The translations under genes were made by a program, and so were the position numbers. From contig NC_059075.1 in the NCBI RefSeq assembly GCF_020497125.1, positions 44,304,003 through 44,368,002 on the forward strand: a stretch of DNA of 64,000 nt, given 5' to 3'. Origin of the DNA: Mauremys mutica. Taxonomy: Eukaryota > Chordata > Testudines > Geoemydidae. The notes beneath the pieces are model-generated. The model had not been told where the DNA came from and made no database searches. It was given only the letters and a program-made list of their open reading frames with translations. Positions 9,941-21,760 of the stretch are shown here, in pieces (the first letter of the stretch is position 1; each line of letters begins with the position of its first letter).

Positions 9941-10339
9941 TCGGAAACCTCAAGTTTATATTCACCAGGCATGGATGAAAGCTATTCTAACTCAGTTGGG
10001 TTTTGGTTGGGTTTGGGATTTATGAAAGAGAATTTTAGTAAGAGATTTCCTTCTTGGACTTTTAACATCTTAAATAACCCACCAGATATTAACAATTGGT
10101 TGATGTGTTTTTAATGGACCATCATGCTCGTGTATAATTAGTGATAGTTAAATAAAACTGCATAAAATAAGACCCAAAAGAGATTACACATTTTAAAGTG
10201 ACATCTGGCAACCAGATCAACCATCCCGATGTCTGTAAACAGAATCTCACTTTCATTGTGTATTGATAGATGGAGACTTCACGTATTATCAAAGTGTGAC
10301 CCCAAGAACCCCTCAATGCCAATTGGTAAAGGTTCGACT

Positions 10340-11439
10340 GTTTTGTAACAAAGTAACTCCAGGCAGGCCTGACAAACTCACTACAGCCAACACATTGCTT
10401 TCACAGTATTTATCCAAAAAGAGTCAAGTGTAGCATCTAATAAAAGCTTATGTCATACCACTTCTCATCATTGTGAGATATATATATACAGATGATATTT
10501 AAGGAGTTGTGTATATGTACTGAAAATGTTTTAAAATCTGTGTCCCAGACAGGGTTAACAGGTTTTGCCAGACAGGTGAATCAACATCCCTTTGTCTGCC
10601 TTCATCTATATGTAGATTAAGGATTGTAATCCAACACAGTGGAAGATCCATCTTGCATATGGAGTCAACATGAGGATGTGAAGGCAACTTGGAGCCAGCA
10701 CACTGGGAGGGGAACCAGGGGGGTCATCCTGATTCTGGGGACAAAAACAATGAGTTTGGGGAAATATAAGGGTAAGCAAAAAGACATTTTATCATTCTTC
10801 ACTGAGGAAGCAAAGAGGGCGGCGCTTTTTGCATTCATGAAAGTTGAATTCCAGCCATGATGGCTGATGGCACTGGGAGACAGCTTTCAGTGAGAAATTA
10901 CTTTAGACTGATAACACTCTGAAACCTACTTTAGACAAGGATATTCACCTGTTAAAGTTAAGTTTAGACTCTGAGTGTGTTATACCTTTTTGTTTTTATA
11001 TGTAACCATTTCTGTTTCCATTATCCTTATTCATTGTCTTGTAAATCTTAGCCTCTAGTAAATTTATGATTGTTTTCACTATAATTATATACCTCAGTGC
11101 TTTGCTGTTATAAAAGACTTGATCCTGAGTTGAACCAGTCAAACTGTGTGTATACTGTTCCTCTGGGGATAGAAAACCTGATCATTTTTGTGAGTGTCCA
11201 GTGACAGTGGCTGGATACTACATGGGGATGCCGTCAGTGGGGTTCGGGGACTGGGATATAGGTACTGTTAACCCTCAAGGCAAAGCAAAGCCTGGTAGAG
11301 CTCTGAGGAGATTGGGTGGCTTAACAGACTGATGAGGTTAGAGAACTGATGCCCGGTTAAGCATGAGTAAATCTTCTTGCTGAGGACAGCAGGGGAAACA
11401 AGGCGACTCACAGTCCTGCGTACCCCGAGAAAGTGTCAC
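10340..11439 (+). repeat. Possible old LTR-type repeat
   Basis: The stretch 10980-11439 reads like a retroviral LTR end: long T-rich segments, a TTATAAAAGA box near 11110, GTGGGGTTCGGGGACTGGGA and the terminal sequence AGAAAGTGTCACA. I know similar sequences as interspersed in turtle genomes, but I cannot define two ends or a target duplication here. The left boundary is a guess. Confidence 0.25.
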
Positions 11440-12454
11440 ACAAAGCCTCAGCTATCGTAGCAGCAGGGCCTCAGTTAAAGCTCTAGTGAGACACTTATAT
11501 TAATTTGCACACCTCCAGCTATTTGATAGAAATGTAGTTACCATAGTTGTCAGCTGTTATGTATCATGAAAAGAAATTAGAATTCCATGCGGGCTAGGAG
11601 AAATAGTCCAGATATGGAAACCTACAGATGGCATTTATAGGTATCTGCAGCTGCCAGGTTATTAAAAAAATTATGCCAATAGCACGACAATGTTTTCATT
11701 ATAAATATAAATATTTACTCTTTTTGATAATGTCTTCCCCCGAGCACAAGATTAGTTTTAAAAGCATCTATCTTTTCTATGATTTAAATGGCATATTCTC
11801 AGACCGTGTGTCTATGTAGGTATAGGGGTGTGTAGATATATATAAAATATCTGCTCACACACACTATTTTTAAATATTTAAAGTTAAATTCATAACAAAA
11901 CAAGAGTGCAGATATTAACATTGCAGGCTTATAATTCCATAATGCATCCCTCTGTGCATGAAGAAAAGGCATAAATAGCAAAATTAAGGAGGAAATATTA
12001 GTTTTCCTTTACCTTTATATTTCCTGGCTTTTGTTAGTTGAAATTACAATTTTTGTTTGATCTCCAAAATGGAAGCAAATTTAGGATGAAGAGATCTCAT
12101 CATACTTGCATTGTCCAGATGCACTCACTCCATTCCCCACCATTCCCAAAAAGAGCAGCTAGGCAAGTCACCATGAGCCAGTCAGTTGAGCCTTTGGTGA
12201 CACCATCTCCACAGGTTTGATCATAAGACTAGATTCAAGCCCCTGGGCAGGGCTGACTACCAGAGACCCGTTGCACAGAAACCTGAGATGTGGTGTAGAA
12301 GTCCCCTGTGAAGATTGTAACTGTGGAGTCAGCCTGGGCTGTGGAGTTCTGGTTGACTCCATCCCAAAGTGCTCTGTGAGACATTGTTTAGCCTTTAACA
12401 AACAAATATTTGAGATACGCAAAAAATTGAGGATCTAGGATTTTTAAGAAAAAC

Positions 12455-12456
<2 letters not shown>
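11440..12456. other. No gene recognised
   Basis: AT-rich sequence. Short opposed frames near 12168-12438 overlap and show no domain. No repeat was recognised before the microsatellite. Confidence 0.4.

Positions 12457-12507
<51 letters not shown>
12457..12507. repeat. (AC)n microsatellite
   Basis: About 25 uninterrupted AC dinucleotides. Such a pure tract is likely to be polymorphic in length. Confidence 0.99.
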
Positions 12508-12508
<1 letters not shown>

Positions 12509-12573
12509 CCTTTCAGGATTCCTCTTTTTTTGTTTCTCTTTCTCTGTTCATTTTACTAATGCAGTCGCAGTTT

Positions 12574-12824
12574 CAGGGCCAGCTCCAGGTACCAGCACAG
12601 GAAGCAGGTGCTTGGGGAGGCCAATGGAAAGGGGTGGCATGTCTGGGTCTTCAGCGGCAGGTCCCTCAGTCCCTCTCAGAGGGAAGGACCAGCAGCCGAA
12701 TTGCTGCTGAAGAAAGATGCGGCGCGGTAGACCTGCTGCCGAAGTGCCACTGATCATGGCTTTATCTTTTCTTTTCTTTTTTTTCTCGCCACTTGGGCTG
12801 GCAAATAAGCTGGAGCCGGCCCTG
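12574..12824. mobile_element. hAT-type MITE with 8-bp target duplication
   Basis: A 251-bp unit beginning CAGGGCCAGCTCCAGG and ending CTGGAGCCGGCCCTG, a 15-bp inverted terminus with a single mismatch. Flanking octamers are CGCAGTTT (12566-12573) and CACAGTTT (12825-12832), matching at 7 of 8 positions, as expected for hAT insertion. A CT-rich tract near 12765-12787 lies near the right end. It has no coding capacity. Confidence 0.9.
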
Positions 12825-12832
12825 CACAGTTT

Positions 12833-14719
12833 AGTGAAATTTGAAAGTTAAAACAAATATTTCTAAAGTCCAAGAGAAAGTTGCTTTAAAAAGTGAATAC
12901 ATGGTGAGTATACTCTGCCCACCTGATCCTTGAAAGGCAAGCATTTGGGGTGGAGTTATTCACATACATTTTGAGTAAAATCATTCTCTTTCCCCTGCAG
13001 CCACGGAAGGCCAACATGAAGTGAGACCTAGGTGGGCTGCAGGATGGGGCGAGATTTGGACAGAGTGTCAATATCCAGTGTGCACTACAGAGCTCAGCTC
13101 CTTGACTGCATGTCCCTCTGGAGATGGGTTTCTGGATGGTCAGGGGAGATGCAAGGGTTGCATGGGTGGATGCAGTGCTATGGAAAGGTATAGCTTCCTG
13201 CAGAGTAAAAAAGCCTCAATGGGGATAGCGCTTTGGCAGTCCCACAGTGGGAGAGGACTGAGCTGTGCCCCCAGTAGCTTTCATTGATCAGGGGCATTTG
13301 AGCAGGTCTGATGGCGTGTGTGCAGCCTGCTATCCCTTTGTTGCCCCAGCCCATGGTTTATGAGCTGGGCAGTCAGAAAGAGCCTCCCTGCTTTTGATCA
13401 CAAAGAGTTTCTCTATCCACCCTCTTTGAACCAGTTTTGCTTTCCTGAATGGTAATGACACCTGTGTGTAATTCTTTGTGGGTGACTCAGTTGTGTTTTA
13501 ATGGTATTGGGTTTCCCAGCATGTTGGCTGCCTGGTTTGGAGGTCCGGAAGTGAGCAGACTGGCAATTGCAGTGGCTGTTCTTATCACCTTCCCCTCAGC
13601 ATCCAGAAATTCAGTGTTTCCTAAGTTGGGGGAGCTCCTAGACTAGTCCTGTGGGGGCTTGGGGCAAAGATAAAGAACTGGTCTGGAAAAAGTTGCATGA
13701 CTCTCTGAATCTTCGCTGTCTAATGCAAATGTCCTTGAAGACCACCCATGTTCTGAAGACTCCTGATGCAGCCAGACACAGAAGCAGCTCACAATGTATA
13801 GGTCTGCAGTCTTGGGCCCAAACGTCTCTCCTTTGCTCCTGTGAGACTCAGCAGAGTGGGAGTTTTGCCATTCTCTTCAGTGGGAGCAGGACCTGGGCCA
13901 TAGGGAAGAGGCAGGCTGGGATGATTCATTCCACTGGTTCAGGGGCCAGCTAGAGACTTTGTTTATCTATTAGAGCCACTGGACAAGTTCTACTGCTGAA
14001 TGGAGAGAAAATATTTATGATTAAATAAGTTCAAGTAACAAATTCAATAAAAGTTGTGGTCATGCATGGCTGTGACGATATGATAATTTTATCCTATTCC
14101 CCAAGTGTACAGCTATAAAAAGATTATTACTTAGGTCTCATATTGATCTGAGCTTCAGTTCAGAGTGACATGACATGTCGAAGAAGAGCACCTGCATTTT
14201 TAAAGTTTTCTGACTCCTTTATTTTGTAGGTTATATATCTAGCAAAATCTACCTTGGAGAGATTTGAGTTTGAAATTTATTTTCTCCTGAGGGATATCTT
14301 TCCATCTAAGTAAACAGGCTTGACACTTATTTGCCAAAAATCTTTTTCTTCTTAGAGGAGGGCTGCAGCTCCAGTTGCATTTTTAACATCCAAATGCAAT
14401 TTGCCCCCAACAGAGAACAGTGTAGATTAGATCGTAAAACTGAATAAAGGACTAGACCGTAGTGGTGGTTCAAATGACCTAAAACTGTACTCTGCTGATG
14501 AAAGCTGTAAAGTTTGTATACTATAAAGAATTGATAGCTGGGGGATAAATCAATACCATAAATTAGCTTATTTTGGTCAGGCGTGGTTAATGTGGCATGT
14601 AATGTCTGGGAGTACAAACTACAATTAGTCCTATAACATGTTATTGGGGTTTTTTTGTTTGTTTGTGTTTTTTTGTTTTTTCTACTATGCAGGGTACACA
14701 TGTTCCAAAAAAGAAAAAG
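12833..14719. other. No gene recognised
   Basis: Mixed-composition sequence with several short frames (13021-13287, 13651-13953, 14327-14800), none with protein-family features. The minus frame at 14327-14800 is dominated by low-complexity K/N-rich sequence over an A-rich tract. No repeat is confidently identified. Confidence 0.4.
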
Positions 14720-15045
14720 AAAAAAAATGTTCCAAGTAAAATGAAATATTTTGGTCAACATGAAGCAAAACATTTCATTTTGATTTTGAGCTTTTCTCAC
14801 GTTTGCTTTTTAAAAAAAATAATATTGAAGGACATTTTGAAACAGTCATTTTGAATAAAAAACATGTAATGTTTAATTTTTAAAATGTCAAAAAAGTTTC
14901 AATTTTTTTCAATTTTTTGAAAAGCTTTTTTCAACTGAAACAATTTTGCAAATTAGAGATGAATTTTCAAACTCTTTTGATCAATCCAAATCTGCTTTTT
15001 TTCCCAAAAAGGGTGTGGATGAACATTTTTGCCCAGCTCTAGTTA
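14720..15045. repeat. AT-rich GAAATTTC-type repeat, ends AGAGCTGGGCAAAAA
   Basis: Runs such as AAATGAAATATTTTGGTCAA, CATTTTGA and TTTCAATTTTTTTCAATTTT are partly self-complementary. The minus-strand end reads AGAGCTGGGCAAAAATGTTC. The copy at 36267 begins with the related AGAGCTGGTTGAAAAT, which suggests a shared terminus of one family. Confidence 0.45.
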
Positions 15046-15525
15046 TCGTTGCTCTTTTATATGCAAAGAGATTGATTTTGAAAAGGTGGAAAAGAGTTGA
15101 TGTTTCATTGATAAGCCTGGTATGGCATGTGGGCAGCCCACTATACAAAATTAATAGCAAAATAACATTATCTCACAGGGTAAGAGTTAATCTGCCTATT
15201 AAAGAAAATAGCAATCAGATACTACAATGTCAGGGGGCAAATAAGCACCTACATTTATAGGTCCTAAAGGGATTTGAATGTAAAATGTGAATTTGAAAAT
15301 TAGGTATGGAGAAAGAACAGCCTTGTAAATTAACTTCATCTTTAGCATTTTGTAGCATATTTGTATTGTAATTCCTTGTAAATGTTTAGTTCCTTTCACT
15401 CCATGTTGCTTTGTATATGTGCACTTGTTCAGACTGACAGTGAAATTAGAGGGAGATTTTCAAAGGTGCACTGGGAAGTTAGGTACCCAACTGCCATTGA
15501 AAGCCAGTGGGGGCTAGGGTTGCCA
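15046..15525. other. No gene recognised
   Basis: Unassigned AT-rich sequence. Its last part (15450-15500) carries TTTTCAAAG...TTAGGTACC, resembling the CCTAAGT-type repeat noted at 9229. Confidence 0.4.
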
Positions 15526-15830
15526 ACTTTCTACTCTCACAAAACTGAACACCCTTGCCCCACCCCCTGCCCCATCCCTCCTGTGAGACCCTGCCCCTTC
15601 TCTGTGGCCCCACCCCCACTCACTCCATCTCCCCCCCGTTGCTCGTTCTCCCCCACCCTCACTCACTTGCTCATTTTCACTGGGCTGGCTCAGGGGGTTG
15701 GGGTGTTGGAGGGAGTGAGGGCTCTGGCTAGGGATGCGGGCTCTGGGTGGGTCTGGGGATGAGGGGTTTGGGGTGCAGGACAGGGCTCCAGGCTGGGACT
15801 GAGGGGTTCGGAGGGCAACTGATTAAGAAT
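15526..15830. repeat. C-rich then G-rich strand-asymmetric repeat
   Basis: Starts AGGGTTGCCAACTTTCTA. The first half is C-rich (CCCCACCCCCTGCCCCATCC, CTCCCCCACCCTCACTC). The second half is G-rich (GGGGGTTGGGGTGTTGGAGG, GGGGATGAGGGGTTTGGGGT). The composition flips near 15680. This resembles a turtle interspersed repeat that I know only by appearance. The open frame across it at 15382-15762 is low-complexity and not a gene. Confidence 0.5.
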
Positions 15831-16484
15831 TTTTTCTTGTTTCTTCAGGGTAGCCTGTTTGTGCTGGTCCAACCCTGACCCATGTGTATCCTGGAGCAGA
15901 ATGGGTGGTAGGAGGCTGTTCGAGCGTCTTCACTCTCTGGCCCCCATTACCATTTCCCAGCACGCCCTGTGCTGTGCTGCTATACTGCTGCCAGCCAGTT
16001 CCCATGGGAATTGCACAGCCTCTCAAGAACTTCCTCCCTTTCCTCCTTCTATATCTCAAGACCTCTTCGTGGCTGCTCTAGGAATGAGCATGGCTGCACT
16101 GCCACATACGTGTCTTGGTCCCACAGCAAAGGCCTTGCACCCAGTATGTGCACTCGCATGCAGGAACTAGGAAGAACTGCCATGCAATAATTGCTTTTCC
16201 AGACAGCTGGGATTTGAACAGGTGCATGAGCCTCCTCCTCACACACGCTGCTCATATTTCCCCGGCTTCCCTGATCTCATGGGCTCCAAATTCAGCACCC
16301 TCTGATTCCCCCCTTTCCCTTGTACCAAGAGGAGTGCTCATCAGACATGAATCTCTCAAGGGATGCAGCAAAAAATGTTTGAGAACCTCTGGTTTAACCA
16401 AACTCAAATTGCATGGAAGAGAAATAGTAAGACTTGAACAGAGACAACCTTGCTCTGTGCATCTTTCCAGGAAAAAAAGAAAAT
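15831..16484. other. No gene; possible transposon end at 16366-16391
   Basis: Sequence of moderate GC content with many overlapping chance frames. At 16366-16391 the plus strand reads TGTTTGAGAACCTCTGG, the inverted form of the CAGNGGTTCTCAAAC terminus typical of hAT elements. I did not find the partner end. Confidence 0.35.
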
Positions 16485-17021
16485 TAGGGCTGTCAAATGA
16501 TTAAAAAGACAATCACAATTAATTGCAAGATTAAAAATATAGTTGGGATTAATCGCTGTTTTAATCGCACAAACAATAATATAATACCAATTTAAATGTA
16601 TTATAAATATTTGTGGATGTTTTTCTACATTTTCAAATATATTGATTTCAATTACAAGACAGGATACAAAGTTTGCAATGCTCACTTTATATTATTATTT
16701 TTTTTACAAATATTTGCACTGTAAAAAATGATAAAATAAATAGTTTTTCAATTCACCTCATACAAGTACTGCAGTGCAATCTCTTTATCGTGAAACTGCA
16801 ACTTACAAATGTAGAATTATTATAATTTTTTACATAACTCCACTTAAAAACAAAACAATGTAAAACTTTAGAGTCTGTAAGTCCACTCAGTTCTACTTCT
16901 TGTTCAGCTAATTGCTAAAACAGACAAGTTTGTTTACATATACAGGAGATAATGCTGCTTGTTTCTTATTTACAATGTCACCTGATAGTGAGAACAGGTG
17001 TTTGCATGGCACTGTTATAGC

Positions 17022-17145
17022 TCAGGTGACCAGACAGCAAGTGTGAAAAATTGGAACAGGGGGTGAGGGGTAATAGGAGCCTATATAAGAAAAAGACCCA
17101 AAAATTGGGACTGTCCCTGTAAAATCAGGACATCTGGTCACCCTA
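17022..17145. mobile_element. 124-bp MITE nested in the hAT transposon
   Basis: The termini TCAGGTGACCAGAC and, in reverse complement, TAGGGTGACCAGATG form an imperfect inverted repeat. The flanking octamers are GTTATAGC (17014-17021) and GTTATACC (17146-17153), a 7-of-8 duplication of host hAT sequence. Removing the insert rejoins the hAT sequence GCACTGTTATA...CCTGACGTTGCAAGG. It is therefore younger than its host copy. Confidence 0.9.
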
Positions 17146-17153
17146 GTTATACC

Positions 17154-18570
17154 TGACGTTGCAAGGTATTTCCATGCCAAATATGCTAAATATTCGTGTT
17201 CCTCTTCATGCGTCAACCACCATTCCAGAGGACAGGCTTCCATGTTGATGATGGATTCTGCCTGATAATGATCCACAGCAGTGCAGACCGATGCACCTTC
17301 ATTTTCAGCATCTGAGTCAGATGCCACAAACAGAAGGTTGTTTTCCTTTTTTGGTGGTTCGGGTTCTGTAGTTTCCGCATCAGAGTGTTGCTTTTTAAGA
17401 CTTCTGACAGCATGTTCCACACCTTGTCCCTCTCAGATTTTGGAAGGCACTTCAGATTCTTAAACCTTGGGTTGAGTGTTGTAGCTATCCTTAGAAATCT
17501 CTTTGCGTTTTGTCATGTCTGCAGTGAGTGTTCTTAAAACGAATATGTGCTGGGTTATCATCTGAGGCTGCCATAACACAAAATATATGGCAGAATGTGG
17601 GTAAAACCACAGAGCAGGAGACATACAATTCTCCCCCAAAGAGTTCACTCACAAGCTTGCAGGGCTCAAGTAGTGTTTCTAGCTTTTACAGTTTTTCAAA
17701 ATCACTTCCTGGTGGCACTGATAGATTGTGCTTTTGAGCAGCTAATGTGGCTGTTATAGCAGCTTTATTTCTAAGCAGGCACTGAACCATACTCAATGTG
17801 AACTGTGTTTGAAATGGCCCATACGTTTTCTACATTTTACCAGCACATTTTCAAAACCACCATCACTGAGTGCTACTGTAGTGGATTGCTGCAGACTGTG
17901 AGCAATGCACCTCCTGTTAAAATGCAAATGACTGGCAGCTGGTATCATATTACATGCACTGTCAATACTACTTGTTATCTTTTCTTGACTATTCCATGCT
18001 TTTGCAACATCCAAGAAATGCTCTGCACATGTTTCAGCATAATGTCTCTCTTTAGTATGCATTACTATTAAAGCAAACAACTACAGTGTCCATGCAGCAT
18101 CAGTCAGGTGCATCGTGATTCCAAGATAGCTATGATTGCTCAAGGCTGTCCAGTGAACACCAGTGAAAGCAACAGTTAGTGCATTTGTCAGAAGCTCCAA
18201 CTTTGTAGTCTTTTCACGGTGATATAGGTCATGCATTTGTGATGCAATGGTTCCTTGGGAGGGCAAGGTGTATGACTGATTCGAAGATGAAATTTGAATA
18301 CCATCTCTTAGCCCTCTGTCGTTTACAGTGTTGAGTGGTCTGCAGTCCATAGCTATCCACTTTGCTATAGCATTGGTTAAGTTGTTGTACTTTGTTTGAT
18401 CCAGGGGCTTGTAGCAATCCTGAAACTCTGTAAGCATAGTCTGTTGCAGCTGGCAGGATTCATTTGTTGTTAATGGATCTGTAGCACAAAAACTGGAGGT
18501 GAAAGCATGTTTAGCACGTAGGTGGCACTGCAGACTTGAAGTACTTCAGTGGTATTGGAACAGCCTTGCA
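17154..18570 (-). pseudogene. hAT transposase pseudogene (BED finger, RNase H fold, hATC)
   Basis: Read from high to low coordinates. Near 18525 a BED-finger end (L-Q-C-H-L-R-A-K-H) is visible. At 18437-18081 there is an N-terminal transposase block with LTNAIAKWIAMDCRP and TGVHWTALSNHSYLG. At 18080-17793 come CNMIPAASHL, CIAHSLQ and GFENVLVKCRK. Further on is ITQHIFVLRTLTADMTKRKEI (17570-17490), then the C-terminal dimerisation block ACPLEWW...LAYLAWKYLAT (17250-17170). In hAT enzymes the D-x-W-T block carries the first catalytic Asp; here it is Val (V-H-W-T). In-frame stops and frameshifts separate every block, so the gene is dead. Related host proteins (ZBED type) exist, but the transposon termini show that this is an element. 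Confidence 0.88.
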
Positions 18571-18863
18571 ATAGCTAGAGATAACCGTCTTTTTATCCAG
18601 AGAACCATCCGGAAGTTTTTAAAAAATAAACTTCCCAGTCAAAAGACTTCAACTTTTGTTGCTTTGCTCCATTAACTATTCTGATATTTAATCACTCTAG
18701 AACAGGAGAACGAAGTAGATCTGTGCCAATGTCTGCCAAGCGATGAAGTACAACAAGTGAAGAGGGTCAAAATAGAGGTGTGCGATTAACGCTCATTAAA
18801 AATAATGCATTAATTTGTTTTGCTTTAATCACTTGAGTTAATTGCGATTAATTGACAGACCTA

Positions 18864-20190
18864 ACCCCCCCACCCACCGAACAGCTTCATATTGTTCCAT
18901 GGAACCCAGAGATACCTAAGCAATTGAGATAATTAGTAAAACTCCAATCAAAATTACATTAGCTTAAAGTTCAAGACACATAATCCCAGTCCATGTGACC
19001 AAATATCTCTCAATGTCTAGTATATGAATTATTTAATTAGAAAGAAAGTCTGAACTAAATCAGATGCAGCCCTTCTGATCGTCTAAAGTTCTTCTGTGCT
19101 AAAACCTTATATAACGAAGTACGCATTGCCAGGCAATATTAATAAAAGCAACTGCTTCAGTTGCCCTGAATATTCTTCTTTCCCTGTTTATAGTAAATCA
19201 AACTGTTTGGTGGAATAAAAGCGTGAACTCACAATTTATTAGTATTCACTTTGTGCTGAAGAAAAATGGATGTGAAGTACTTTGAACATTCAGTTATCAC
19301 CAAAACGATGGTTAAAAGGAATGGGGATTGATGACTTTTATAATGTGTGTATAAGACTACAAATTGCCACCATTTCATATACTGAATAGGCTAGATCCTG
19401 TACACAGCTCCTGGACAATTTAAATGGGAGTGTTTTTCCTGCACCATAATTGATTTACCTTTATAAATAATGTATTACCACTTTAAAAAGCCTTTCGGTT
19501 CTCATGTAGTAGGAAATAAACAGATCAGCAGCAAAGGTCAGGAAGAAATTCCCCCCTACATGTATATTGCTTCCTGCATTTTGGAGGTTCTATGCCTTTC
19601 CTTCTGCCAATGGCCATTGTCGGAGACAGAATATTGGACTAGAAAAAATCATTTGATCTGTTTGGTACAGAAATTCCTAGGTTCCACTTTGTTTGTAAAG
19701 TGTGTATAACTGCTGTTTTATTGACATAATCTTGCATTAAGATCTAGTGGGACTAATAACTTTAACAACAGGTGCAAGGGAATATGAATTTCAAAGATTT
19801 ACTTCCCTATGAAATTGGCTCATTATAATTTCTTTGAATATATATTTCTCTTTTGTGTCAATATTTGCAGAGCTACATCAGGAAATTTAATCCGATTCTC
19901 CCTTGTGTTAGAGATATTTGTACAAGGATGGCCTTATGCCTTACACAGAACAAGAAGTGCTGAAACCACTCTAACAACACTGCTACCAGCCAGTAGGGTT
20001 ATTCAATGAATGTTCTTAAAGAAATTTATAGGAACGTTAGATTTAAATATTAACTCTTCCCAATTTGCCAGTCCCTTTGGAAGCTATAACTTGTGTCTGT
20101 AGCATGCTAATTTAAGGTCCCTGGGAGCTCCTCCCAAATACAGAGTTTACATTGGCATTTGAGTTTTCTCCAAAGCTTCCAGCCAAGTTC
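18864..20190. other. No gene recognised
   Basis: AT-rich, apparently unique sequence. Short frames at 19470-19709 and 19809-20009 lack recognisable features. Confidence 0.45.
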
Positions 20191-20198
20191 CTCTATTC

Positions 20199-20544
20199 CA
20201 GGGGTTGGCAACCTTTCAGAAGTGATGTGCCGAGTCTTCATTTATTCACTCAAATTTAAGGTTTCGCGTGCCAATAATACATTTTAGAAGGTCTCTTTCT
20301 ATAAGTCTATAATATATAACTAAATTATTGTTGTATGTAAAGTAAATAAGGTTTTTGAAATGTTTAAGAAGCTTCATTTAAAATTAAATTAAAATGCAGA
20401 GCCTCCCGGACCGGTGGCCAGGACCTGGGCAGTGTGAGTGCCACTGAAAATCAGCTCGTGTGCCGCCTTCGGCACGCAAAACCTTAAATTAGAGTGAATA
20501 AATGAAGACTCGGAACACCACTTCTGAAAGGTTGCCGACCCCTG
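20199..20544. mobile_element. hAT MITE with long inverted termini
   Basis: A 346-bp element starts CAGGGGTTGGCAACCTTTCA and ends with its near-exact reverse complement. The inverted similarity runs for about 50 bp (through GAGTCTTCATTTATTCACT), with few mismatches. The flanks are CTCTATTC (20191-20198) and CTCTAGAC (20545-20552), a 6-of-8 match expected for an old hAT target duplication. The centre is AT-rich and non-coding. Confidence 0.93.
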
Positions 20545-20554
20545 CTCTAGACCA

Positions 20555-21440
20555 TTAATGTTGATTTTTCAATAAGTCTTGAAACAATGGGGAAGTTCCA
20601 GAAGACTGGAAGAAAGTGAATGTTCCAATATTTAAAAAGAATAAATGGGATGACCTGGTTAATAACAGGCCTCTCAATCTGACATCAGTCCAAAGCAAGA
20701 TAATGGAGCGGCTCATACAGGACTCAATTAATAAAGAATTAATGGATGATATAATAAATGCCAATCAATGTGGACTTATGTAAAATAGATCCTGGCAAAC
20801 TAACCTGATATCTTTTTCTCATGAGATTACCAGTTGGTTTGATAAAGGCAATAGTGTTGATACTTAGACTTCTGTAAGGTGTTTGACTTGGTGCGTGACT
20901 GACAAAAAAACCAGAATGATATAAAATTAACATGGGACACATTAAATTGATTAAAAGCACTTGCTATATGGCTAGCTGAGAAGTCTGAACTTGTAATTGT
21001 AAATGGGCAATCAGTATTGAGCGGGTGTGTTTCTAGTGGGGGTCCCACAAGGATTGGTTCTTAGCCCTTTGCTATTTAACATTTTTATCAATAAAAATAA
21101 TAAAATAAGAAAACATAAAATCATCACTGACAAAGTTTGCAGATAACACAAAAATTGAGGGAGTGGTAAATAATGAAGAGGAACAGTCATTGATATAGAG
21201 CGATCTGGATTGTTTGGTAAACTGGGCTCAAGCAAACAATATGTTTTAATACAGCTAATTGTAAATGTATACATCTAGGAACAAAGAATGTAGGCCATAC
21301 CAACAGGGTGGGGAACTCTATCCTGGGAAGCAGTGATTCTGAAGAAAATTTGGGGGTCATGGTGGATAATCTGCTGAACATGAGCTCCCAGTTTGAAGCT
21401 GTGGCCCAAAGGTCTAATGTAATCTTTAGATGCATAGTCC
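20555..21440 (+). pseudogene. CR1 LINE reverse transcriptase remnant
   Basis: On the plus strand, blocks typical of CR1/L2-clade ORF2 can be read across several frames: NNRPLNLTS...KIMERLIQD near 20660-20725, SSGVPQGLVLSPLLFNIFI near 21030-21090, SLTKFADNTKI near 21127-21160 and LGVMVDNLLNMSS near 21350-21390. The catalytic FADD-type box reads F-A-D-N, so one essential Asp is replaced, and stops interrupt every frame. It begins about 10 bp after the adjacent MITE's target duplication. It is truncated where retroviral sequence starts near 21450. Confidence 0.85.
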
Positions 21441-21529
21441 GCACTGATTCTCGACCTTGAACACAAAACAACTTCTCTTATCTCTGGGTGAAGCCGAATT
21501 TCAAATTAACCCGTTCCTAGACAAATTGC

Positions 21530-21760
21530 TCACACCGTGTCAGAGGCTTTTCTTTGGTGATTAAAAGCTCCTCTTAGATATATGATCTTATCTAGATTGA
21601 AGGTGCCTTCTAATGGGCATTGTTTAAATGAATTTTCACGCGTGTACAGATTCCAATCATTTAAATACCTGCAGGTTTTAGGACCATAATGTACGTACAT
21701 GTAATATGCTGGGGTACCCTTAGGGGGTAAGGTGGAATATTTAGACTGTCCCTTACCCAT
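21530..21760 (-). pseudogene. Endogenous retroviral gag, N-terminal (matrix) fragment
   Basis: A 76-codon frame starts at an ATG about 670 bp beyond the primer-binding site, where gag normally begins. The first residues are M-G-x-x-x-S, a typical N-myristoylation signal, followed by a proline-rich P-P-K-G-T-P segment and then a mixed aromatic/charged stretch. This matches the general look of a retroviral matrix N-terminus. The frame ends at a stop near 21530, and within about 80 bp the retroviral sequence itself ends, so capsid and nucleocapsid are absent. It cannot yield a functional product. Confidence 0.6.

Larger units (their letters stand above)
16485..18863 (-). mobile_element. hAT DNA transposon, near full length, inactive
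   Basis: The termini are inverted: TAGGGCTGTCAAATGATT at the left and, reverse-complemented, TAGGTCTGTCAATTAATC at the right. Just inside both ends lie repeated ATTAATCGC / GCGATTAAT motifs, probably subterminal transposase-binding repeats. Between them, on the minus strand, is a broken hAT transposase. No matching 8-bp target duplication is visible (AAGAAAAT versus ACCCCCCC). A 124-bp MITE has inserted near the 3' end of the coding region. At about 2.4 kb it is slightly short for an autonomous hAT. Confidence 0.88.

Noticed and set aside
12457..12507. CA tract as Z-DNA or regulatory element
   Set aside because: A plain microsatellite; nothing around it indicates a promoter.
14327..14800. 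157-codon minus-strand open frame
   Set aside because: It crosses A/T homopolymer tracts and part of an AT-rich repeat; composition is low-complexity and no domain is visible.
15382..15762. 126-codon proline-rich plus-strand frame
   Set aside because: Created by a C-rich/G-rich repeat block with strand-asymmetric composition; not protein-like beyond the repeat.
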